A stretch of 10,072 nt of DNA from Cyanobacteria bacterium UBA11153. Its GTDB lineage: Bacteria; Cyanobacteriota; Cyanobacteriia; Cyanobacteriales; Coleofasciculaceae. Made by a program: the position numbers and the translations under genes. The notes beneath the pieces are model-generated. The model saw only the letters and a list, made by a program, of their open reading frames with translations. It ran no database searches and was not told the DNA's origin. The first letter of the stretch is position 1. Every line of letters begins with the position of its first letter. Below are positions 6,146 through 10,072 of this stretch, in pieces. The stretch covers positions 11,315-21,386 of the forward strand of contig DOIX01000146.1 in the NCBI GenBank assembly GCA_003511885.1, written 5' to 3'.

Positions 6146-6628
6146 CACGGCTTTACCACCGCCCCATTGTATCCCTTGGACTTTGGGCTGAAGGAGGATA
6201 TGTCCGGCAACGGCATATAAATCATCTTCCGAGAGATTTCTCATCTCTGGAAAGATATCAGCACTCTTCAGGCTGGGGTGGAAATCGCTAATGCTATATG
6301 CCCCGTCATAACTCATGGGATCTTTTAAGAATTCCACAATGGCTTCAATATTATCCCGTGGGGGGAAGGCATAAGCTAGTGCTTCACCGCCCAAATCCAC
6401 ATTGGGATCGGTTTTGGTTTCTCCCTGGGCATGACATTGGGCACAGGTATCGTTAAAAATGCGTTTCCCTTCCTTGATTTGTTCTAGGGTGAAGACAACT
6501 GTATCCCCGGCTCCATTCAACTTCAGGGTACGGGTGGCTTCGTCAAGCTCAATTGCAGCTACATTTTGGACTGCCAGTTGAAAGGCAAAGAATAATGTCG
6601 CTACAGCAAGCAAGATTAATCGTTTCAT
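6140..6628 (-). CDS. psbV: Photosystem II cytochrome c550, PsbV
   Basis: PsbV is an extrinsic lumenal heme protein that stabilises the oxygen-evolving Mn4CaO5 cluster of photosystem II together with PsbO and PsbU. The 162-residue precursor has a signal peptide of about 25 residues (MKRLILLAVATLFFAFQ..., cleavage after VAA). The heme motif is CAQCH (C62, C65, H66) and the distal ligand is H117 in FHPSLKSADIF. After removing 25 residues these become 37, 40, 41 and 92, exactly the numbering known for mature cytochrome c550. The FPPRDNIEAIVEFLKDP region, the LYAVAGHILLQPKV helix and the C-terminal WGGGK are all present, so the protein looks complete and functional. A good Shine-Dalgarno AGGAGA (6636-6641) lies 7 nt before the ATG. 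psbV2 follows at 200 bp, after a strong nested hairpin. Confidence 0.97.
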   Translation of the reverse strand: MKRLILLAVATLFFAFQLAVQNVAAIELDEATRTLKLNGAGDTVVFTLEQIKEGKRIFNDTCAQCHAQGETKTDPNVDLGGEALAYAFPPRDNIEAIVEFLKDPMSYDGAYSISDFHPSLKSADIFPEMRNLSEDDLYAVAGHILLQPKVQGIQWGGGKAVR

Positions 6629-6635
6629 TCTTGGT

Positions 6636-6641
6636 TCTCCT
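6636..6641 (-). promoter_or_regulatory. Ribosome binding site of psbV
   Basis: AGGAGA on the minus strand, 7 nt before the psbV ATG (6626-6628). It is the best Shine-Dalgarno match in the window, fitting a protein made in quantity. Confidence 0.75.
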
Positions 6642-6725
6642 TTAAAAATTTGGCTCCTGGGTTTTTAACGATCGACACCGCGCTAACTCAATCTCTAGCC
6701 CATCGTCTACCTCTAGGGGCATTCT

Positions 6726-6731
6726 AGTCAA
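6726..6731 (-). promoter_or_regulatory. Possible -35 element upstream of psbV
   Basis: TTGACT on the minus strand, about 100 bp before the psbV start. The best following -10 candidate (TAGACG, 16 bp on) is poor, so this is only a hint that psbV has its own promoter in the 184-bp gap after the preceding gene. Confidence 0.2.
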
Positions 6732-6789
6732 GCAAACTTTTGGGGTTGAAAGACTCTTCTGCTGGGATGCTATCCTCAAGAGGTATGGC

Positions 6790-6812
6790 TTTGGGTCAAA
6801 TATTTTCCCAAA
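6790..6812. repeat. Hairpin directly after the IF-2 N-domain-like gene
   Basis: TTTGGG (6790-6795) and CCCAAA (6807-6812) form a 6-bp stem with an 11-nt loop and abut the stop codon at 6813. There is no T-run, so termination is doubtful. Confidence 0.35.
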
Positions 6813-7043
6813 TTATGGTTCGCTTGTGGTAGCTTTGGCACAATTATCCCTACTTTCTGGGGTAACTACTCCTTGTCTTTGAGATAAAACCTTGGCAATA
6901 ACTGCTTTAGCATCCTCTAAGGCAAGGTTGGTTTCTTGATTTTTGTAAGCGATGCCCAATTGCTCGCATAAATTAAAAACCTCCTCAATGGGAAGGTCAT
7001 ATTCGGCGGCAATATCAGCAATAGATAACTCTGCAAACCCCAT
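6813..7043 (-). CDS. Small IF-2 N-terminal-domain-like protein
   Basis: A 76-residue protein from the ATG at 7041-7043 (MGFAELSIADIAAEYDLP...). The pattern I-A-D-I-A-x-E-Y-x-L-P-x-E-E-V-x-x-L-C-x-x-L-G-I, then a polar loop and L-x-L-E-D-A-K-A, resembles the small helical N-domain (IF2_N) found in bacterial translation initiation factor IF-2. Unlike IF-2 it has no GTPase domain, so it is at most a stand-alone version; its role is unknown. The last 15 residues look disordered. A TTG seven codons upstream (7062-7064) keeps the frame open, but the conserved-looking part begins at the ATG. It sits between accD and psbV on the same strand, about 350 bp from the former and 184 bp from the latter. 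Confidence 0.65.
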   Translation of the reverse strand: MGFAELSIADIAAEYDLPIEEVFNLCEQLGIAYKNQETNLALEDAKAVIAKVLSQRQGVVTPESRDNCAKATTSEP

Positions 7044-7121
7044 AACGATCGCCTGACTGAACAAAGATTAAGTCACTGCATTAATATGATGCCATTGTTG
7101 CGGCCTCTTTCCTTAATGATT

Positions 7122-7207
7122 TAGGGAGTAGGGATGGGGGGAATGGGGAGATAAGGCAGACAGGCAGACAAGGCAGAAATTTTTCCCCTCATTCCCCCAT
7201 CTCCCTA
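7122..7207. repeat. Imperfect inverted repeat, G-rich and C-rich arms
   Basis: The left arm (7122-7144, TAGGGAG then GATGGGGGGAAT) pairs with the right arm (7191-7207, ATTCCCCCATCTCCCTA) apart from a 4-base insertion and one extra G. The loop contains repeated GGCAGACA-type units (7155-7176). Confidence 0.6.
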
Positions 7208-7222
7208 GTCCCTAGTCCCTAG
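7202..7222. repeat. Heptamer array TCCCTAG x3
   Basis: Three perfect copies, STRR type. A second array of the same heptamer is at 7380-7400. Confidence 0.8.
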
Positions 7223-7267
7223 TGCAGGTGGGCAGAAATAATCAATCAGTTGTGAGCAGGGGAGGAG

Positions 7268-7283
7268 GCAGGGCTGTTTCATT
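7268..7283 (+). repeat. 16-bp dispersed sequence, copy 1
   Basis: GCAGGGCTGTTTCATT is found again, identical, at 8994-9009. The sequences diverge after it (CTCCAG versus ATCATG). Confidence 0.6.
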
Positions 7284-7326
7284 CTCCAGTAAGAAATTGG
7301 GGAGAAGGGGAGCAGGGAGCAGGGGA

Positions 7327-7353
7327 GAAAAAACCAGTATCAATGAAACTGGT
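7327..7353 (-). terminator. Rho-independent terminator of accD
   Basis: On the minus strand, ACCAGT (7353-7348) and ACTGGT (7338-7333) form a 6-bp stem with a 9-nt loop, and a run of T follows. It lies 43 nt beyond the accD stop codon. Confidence 0.6.
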
Positions 7354-7379
7354 GAGAAACTTCTGCCGCGCTGTACTAG

Positions 7380-7400
7380 TCCCTAGTCCTTAGTCCCTAG
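7380..7400. repeat. Heptamer array TCCCTAG at the accD stop codon
   Basis: TCCCTAG, TCCTTAG, TCCCTAG. The last unit contains the accD stop codon (TAG on the minus strand, 7397-7399), so the array directly abuts and forms the 3' end of the gene. Confidence 0.8.
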
Positions 7401-8314
7401 CCCCTTATCTCTAACCTCTCACTTCTTAATGTCATTGTTTCTGGCACTGGCACTGATAAGGGTTGATGGAGGCGAATGAGTTGGGCGAGGGTTTTCTTGA
7501 GTTGGGTGCGAGGTACAATTGCGTCGATAAAGCCGTGTTGGAGGAGGTATTCTGAACTTTGGAAGTCTTCGGGTAACTTTTCTCTGAGGGTTTGTTCGAT
7601 GACTCTACGTCCTGCAAAACCGATGGTGGCTTTGGGTTCTGCTAAGATAATATCTCCTAACATGGCAAAGCTAGCTGTTACTCCCCCCATGGTGGGATGA
7701 GTGAGGACGGGGATGTAAAGGAGTCCTTCTTCTCGATGACGCTCTAATGCTCCTGAGATTTTCGCCATCTGCATTAGGCTTAACATCCCTTCTTGCATTC
7801 TCGCTCCACCGGAGGCACATACGATAATGACGGGTAAGCGGCGAAGGGTGGCTTGTTCGATGGTGCGGGTGAGTTTTTCTCCCACTACCGAACCCATGCT
7901 GCCACCCATAAAGCTAAAATCCATGACTCCCAATGCAATCGGCAAACCATCCAGCTTGCCAATGCCACTTTGGACGGCATCTGTTAGTTTAGTTTTGTCT
8001 TGATATTCTCGTAATCGATCGTGATAGGGTTTGCGATCGCGGAATTTTAAGGGATCCGTTGGTCGCACTTGTTCGTCGATGGGCATCCATGTTTTACTAT
8101 CGATCAGTTGCTCGATCCTTTCTTCACTATAAACTCGGATATGATGATCGCATTCTAGGCAGACCATTTGATTCCCTTTGAGATCTTTCGTATAAGCAAG
8201 GACACCGCAAGCTTCGCACTTCGTCCATAATCCATCAGCAATCTCTCTTTCTGAACGTTGACGATCGCTTGGCTCTGATTTCCTTCGGTTAGCAAACCAA
8301 TCAAATATAGACAT
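7397..8314 (-). CDS. accD: Acetyl-CoA carboxylase carboxyltransferase subunit beta, AccD
   Basis: AccD with AccA transfers the carboxyl group from biotin on AccB to acetyl-CoA, giving malonyl-CoA for fatty acid synthesis in the cytosol. The 305-residue length is normal. The N-terminal zinc finger has Cys 33, 36, 52 and 55 (CEACG...CLECD). The crotonase-like core follows, with [14 protein letters not shown] (135-148), the oxyanion-type SGGARMQEG (168-176), [16 protein letters not shown] (206-221) and [11 protein letters not shown] (232-242). It starts at the ATG at 8312-8314; AAAGGA lies about 13 nt upstream, rather far for a ribosome binding site. The stop codon falls inside a heptamer repeat and a terminator follows, so it is probably transcribed alone. 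In many cyanobacteria accA, accB, accC and accD are scattered, which fits the lack of other acc genes here. Confidence 0.97.
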   Translation of the reverse strand: MSIFDWFANRRKSEPSDRQRSEREIADGLWTKCEACGVLAYTKDLKGNQMVCLECDHHIRVYSEERIEQLIDSKTWMPIDEQVRPTDPLKFRDRKPYHDRLREYQDKTKLTDAVQSGIGKLDGLPIALGVMDFSFMGGSMGSVVGEKLTRTIEQATLRRLPVIIVCASGGARMQEGMLSLMQMAKISGALERHREEGLLYIPVLTHPTMGGVTASFAMLGDIILAEPKATIGFAGRRVIEQTLREKLPEDFQSSEYLLQHGFIDAIVPRTQLKKTLAQLIRLHQPLSVPVPETMTLRSERLEIRG

Positions 8315-8374
8315 GTAAATTTTAAAGTCCTTTGTTTATTCTTTAATTCCTGACAGGGAGAATATTATCTTTTG

Positions 8375-8402
8375 TCAACTCTCAACTGTCAACTCTCAAC
8401 TG
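8375..8402. repeat. Heptamer array TCAACTC/TCAACTG x4
   Basis: Four units alternating TCAACTC and TCAACTG, between accD and the DUF2007-like gene. Same family as the array at bases 1-21. Confidence 0.85.
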
Positions 8403-8453
8403 TTAAAGGATAGCTCATCAAGGATATAGCTTGAATTTTTTGATCCTTCTTCT

Positions 8454-8672
8454 TCAAATTTGTGCCTCTTCTTCTGGACAACTTAACAAAAGTAAGGCTA
8501 TCCATCTGTCTTGGGGACGCACTTGCAAGGCAGCAGGGCTTCCTCCACCAAAATAGGACGGTATCCCCAAATCGATAATCCGACTGGGGATCTCGTGTGC
8601 TGCTAGGACTTGCTGCATCAAATCTGCTTCCCAGCGAGCATTGGTTGTTTTCAGGGTTACCCAGGTACTCAA
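8454..8672 (-). CDS. Small DUF2007-like protein
   Basis: The 72-residue product has the layout of DUF2007 proteins (putative signal-transducing family): a beta strand (WVTLKTTN), a helix rich in Ala/Glu (ARWEADLMQQVLAAHEIP), a strand (SRIID), a glycine loop (YFGGGSPAALQV) and a second helix ending PEEEAQI. The function of the family is not settled. The only workable start upstream of the domain is TTG at 8670-8672; the frame closes at a stop seven codons further up, and the next internal Met (19) would cut the domain. No clear Shine-Dalgarno sequence precedes it. It is 139 bp upstream of accD on the same strand, separated by a heptamer array. Confidence 0.6.
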   Translation of the reverse strand: MSTWVTLKTTNARWEADLMQQVLAAHEIPSRIIDLGIPSYFGGGSPAALQVRPQDRWIALLLLSCPEEEAQI

Positions 8673-8993
8673 AAGAAACAGGGTATGGCGTTAATAGAGC
8701 TATTTTACACGACTTTGGGATGGGTGGAGAGTCGGGAGTCGAGGGTAATTGCGCTCAAATCGCTGCGGATAAGCTGGTAAGAATTGCAGTTAATCCTAAA
8801 ATAGTGATGCTTAATGGCTAATAGCTAATAGACTTCTAAAGTATATAGATAGCGTGTTTCTTTATCGTGGAAAGGGTGAATAAAAAAGTGGCAATATCTA
8901 GGATTTTTAGCACTCATTGCTCGCCCGAATGATAGGCTAACGCATACTGATGGAAGAAATGCAGGTTGTATTCTTGCTGCCCCCCTTTCACAA

Positions 8994-9009
8994 GCAGGGC
9001 TGTTTCATT
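8994..9009 (+). repeat. 16-bp dispersed sequence, copy 2
   Basis: GCAGGGCTGTTTCATT, identical to 7268-7283. Here it runs straight into the TAAGCTGCTACGC repeat and a heptamer array, giving a composite element about 83 bp long (8994-9076). Confidence 0.6.
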
Positions 9010-9016
9010 ATCATGG

Positions 9017-9044
9017 TAAGCTGCTACGCATTTAATTTGTATAT
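9017..9044 (+). repeat. Dispersed repeat, copy 3 (TAAGCTGCTACGC type)
   Basis: TAAGCTGCTACGC then ATTTAATTTGTATAT. Its first 13 bases are identical to copy 1 (1086-1098). Confidence 0.65.
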
Positions 9045-9076
9045 CCCCACACCCCACTCCCCACTCCCTACTCCCC
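9045..9076. repeat. Heptamer array CCCCACT x4
   Basis: CCCCACA, CCCCACT, CCCCACT, CCCTACT, then CCCC. STRR-type array placed directly after the dispersed repeat. Confidence 0.8.
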
Positions 9077-9171
9077 TTTCGATAAATTTATAGCAATAGC
9101 CAGAACTCTTAGGACAGAGTAGGGTGTAGACTGAGATCCGACTTAATTCCACAAATCGGTCATAAGCGTCA

Positions 9172-9558
9172 ATGGGCAAACCTTACAGTTACGATCTACG
9201 CCAAAAGGTGATAAATGCGATCCAGTTAGATGGGATGAAGATCACCGAAGCCGCTCAAGTATTCCAACTCAGTCGCAACACGATCAACCTGTGGCTGAAA
9301 CGGCAAGGTGAAACTGGAAACTACCAGGCTAAGTCGAATCGCCCACATCGCACTTATGCCAAAATCGATGATTGGAGCAAGTTCGCCCAGTTTGCTCAGA
9401 CTCATGGGGATAAGACGCAAGCAGAGATGGCACAGTTGTGGGATGGTGAGATCAGTGCTCGCACTATGTCACGAGCATTGCAGAAAATCGGCTGGTCTCG
9501 AAAAAAAAGACCTACGGCTACCGCGAACGGGATCAAGTCAAACGTGCGGCTTTCATAG
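9172..9558 (+). CDS. IS630-type transposase, N-terminal frame
   Basis: The 128-residue product is the DNA-binding half of an IS630 transposase. Residues 4-45 (YSYDLRQKVINAI...KITEAAQVFQLSRNTINLWLKR) are a helix-turn-helix that binds the element ends. About 60-110 is a second winged-helix-like region (KTQAEMAQLWDGEISARTMSRALQKIGWSRKK). After codon 112 the frame leaves the family pattern and ends in an unrelated tail (RPTATANGIKSNVRLS). Family-like sequence resumes in the -1 frame at base 9507 (KTYGYRERDQVKRAAF). The ATG at 9172 begins the family-typical MGKPYSYDLR; no clear Shine-Dalgarno sequence is seen. The full protein is probably made by a -1 shift at the A8 run 9501-9508. Confidence 0.88.
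   Translation: MGKPYSYDLRQKVINAIQLDGMKITEAAQVFQLSRNTINLWLKRQGETGNYQAKSNRPHRTYAKIDDWSKFAQFAQTHGDKTQAEMAQLWDGEISARTMSRALQKIGWSRKKRPTATANGIKSNVRLS
9501..9508 (+). promoter_or_regulatory. Slippery A8 run, probable -1 frameshift site
   Basis: Codons read CGA AAA AAA AGA. The heptamer A-AAA-AAA (9501-9507) allows both tRNAs to slip back one base, after which AAG ACC TAC (9507 onward) continues the transposase. Slippage of RNA polymerase on the A-run would give the same mixture of products. Confidence 0.6.
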
Positions 9559-10049
9559 AGGAACTGGCAAGGATTCCTGAAGACAAACGAGTGTATGTAG
9601 ATGAATCGGGGATGGACGAACGGGATGATTATGGCTATGGCTGGTGTCAACGTGGTCAGCGTTTTGAGGCACTCAAGTCAGGACGTAGAACAGGGCGGGT
9701 GAATATGGTCGCGGCATACTGCCAACAACAGTTGATGGCACCCTTTACTGTGGAAGGGGCTTGTAACCGCGTGGTCTTCGAGACTTGGCTCGAAACCTGT
9801 TTAATTCCGGTGCTTCAACCAGGACAGGTAGTGATTGTCGATAACGCCACCTTCCATCATGGAGGACGGATTAATGAGTTGATTTCCTCGGCTGGGTGTC
9901 AGCTCCTCTATCTGCCCCCTTATTCTCCTGACCTCAATCGGATTGAGAAGTGTTGGGCTTGGCTCAAAAGTCGGATTCGCAAGAGTTTATCTGACTTTGA
10001 TTGCCTCAGACTAGCGATGGAGTTTGTGCTATTAGAGGCAACTTCCTAA
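9507..10049 (+). CDS. IS630-type transposase, catalytic frame
   Basis: This frame carries the DDE nuclease domain. In the 152 residues counted from the GTG at 9591, the first Asp is in YVDESGMDERDDYGYGW (residue 4), the second in VVIVDNATFHHGG (VDN) and the Glu in LPPYSPDLNRIEKCWAWLK (IEKCW). All three catalytic residues and the usual C-terminus are present. The frame is open from 9507 and the sequence from there (KTYGYRERDQVKRAAFIEEL...) is the normal linker, so the GTG is probably not a real start. Joined by a -1 shift, 9172-10049 encodes 292 residues, close to full-length IS630 transposases. The element's right end is probably outside the window. Confidence 0.88.
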   Translation, partial: KTYGYRERDQVKRAAFIEELARIPEDKRVYVDESGMDERDDYGYGWCQRGQRFEALKSGRRTGRVNMVAAYCQQQLMAPFTVEGACNRVVFETWLETCLIPVLQPGQVVIVDNATFHHGGRINELISSAGCQLLYLPPYSPDLNRIEKCWAWLKSRIRKSLSDFDCLRLAMEFVLLEATS

Positions 10050-10072
10050 CCTGGGAGGCGATCGCAAAGGAG

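Larger units (their letters stand above)
7044..7396. other. Repeat-rich gap downstream of accD
   Basis: No gene seen in about 350 bp. It is made of purine-rich low-complexity sequence (7131-7150 and 7291-7330), an imperfect long inverted repeat (7122-7207), two TCCCTAG heptamer arrays (7202-7222 and 7380-7400), a 16-bp sequence shared with 8994-9009, and the likely accD terminator (7327-7353). Confidence 0.65.
8673..9171. other. 499-bp gene-free region before the IS630-type element
   Basis: I find no convincing gene on either strand. It holds a short TAATAGC-like heptamer run (about 8812-8831), the second copy of a 16-bp dispersed sequence (8994-9009), a copy of the TAAGCTGCTACGC repeat (9017-9044) and a CCCCACT heptamer array (9045-9076). 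The left end of the IS630-type element should lie somewhere in 9090-9171 but could not be located. Confidence 0.6.
9172..10072 (+). mobile_element. IS630-type element, partly in the window
   Basis: It is defined by the two-frame transposase. Terminal inverted repeats and the expected TA duplication could not be identified: the left end lies somewhere upstream of 9172 and the right end is within or beyond the last 23 bases. A HIP1 site occurs at 10058-10065. Confidence 0.65.

Noticed and set aside
6100..6291. Plus-strand open frame of 63 codons
   Set aside because: Overlaps the 3' end of psbV on the other strand and shows no family features.
7476..7700. Plus-strand open frame of 74 codons and a minus-strand frame at 7432-7617
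   Set aside because: Both are shadows of accD, whose motifs are unmistakable.
8597..8821. Plus-strand open frame of 74 codons
   Set aside because: Half overlaps the DUF2007-like gene antisense. The remainder has no recognisable motif, and the short frame from the ATG at 8720 (33 codons) has no ribosome binding site.
9090..9171. Left inverted repeat of the IS630-type element
   Set aside because: No convincing match to the short sequence after the transposase stop; the right end is probably outside the window.
1..10072. tRNA, rRNA, or a defence or biosynthetic gene cluster
   Set aside because: No cloverleaf, rRNA-like sequence, nuclease/toxin pair or cluster of biosynthetic enzymes was seen; the genes present are housekeeping, photosynthetic, unknown or transposases.

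Overview
The window is cyanobacterial chromosomal DNA. It carries psbV and psbV2, genes for the c-type cytochromes of photosystem II known from cyanobacteria (psbV also from some algal plastids). It also has six copies of the HIP1 octamer GCGATCGC (starts 1829, 4591, 4795, 5999, 8033, 10058), several heptanucleotide tandem arrays of the STRR type known from cyanobacteria, and transposases of families common there. The genus cannot be fixed from this sequence, though the repeat and IS load suggests a filamentous or otherwise repeat-rich lineage.

Layout. All recognisable chromosomal genes lie on the minus strand. From high to low coordinates they are: a DUF2007-like small protein (8454-8672), accD (7397-8314), a short IF-2 N-domain-like protein (6813-7043), psbV (6140-6628), psbV2 (5442-5939), a 500-residue membrane-anchored repeat protein (3723-5225), and an internally duplicated 163-residue protein of unknown function (45-536). 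The gaps of about 140-350 bp hold hairpins and repeats, so this looks like a row of separate short transcription units, not one operon. accD has its own terminator-like hairpin.

Mobile DNA. 1195-1719 is a truncated IS4-type transposase. Next to its start codon sits a complete IS1182-type element (1764-3457) with inverted ends and a 6-bp duplication TATTTA. The right edge (9172-10049) holds an IS630-type transposase split into two frames at a run of eight A; a -1 shift there rebuilds a 292-residue protein.

Non-coding DNA is unusually structured: a 53-bp tandem repeat (921-1049), a dispersed element around TACGCATTTAATTT in three copies, a perfect 14-bp stem hairpin (3476-3514), a nested 91-bp inverted repeat between psbV and psbV2, heptamer arrays (one supplies the accD stop codon), and a possible small structured RNA with its own terminator (about 690-912).

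How the genes work together: PsbV is the extrinsic cytochrome c550 of photosystem II, and PsbV2 is its diverged paralogue with a Cys where the distal His should be. AccD is one half of the acetyl-CoA carboxylase carboxyltransferase that starts fatty acid synthesis. The rest have no clear shared pathway. I see no defence system, CRISPR array, tRNA or rRNA. The most unusual material is the intergenic structure, not a new gene cluster.
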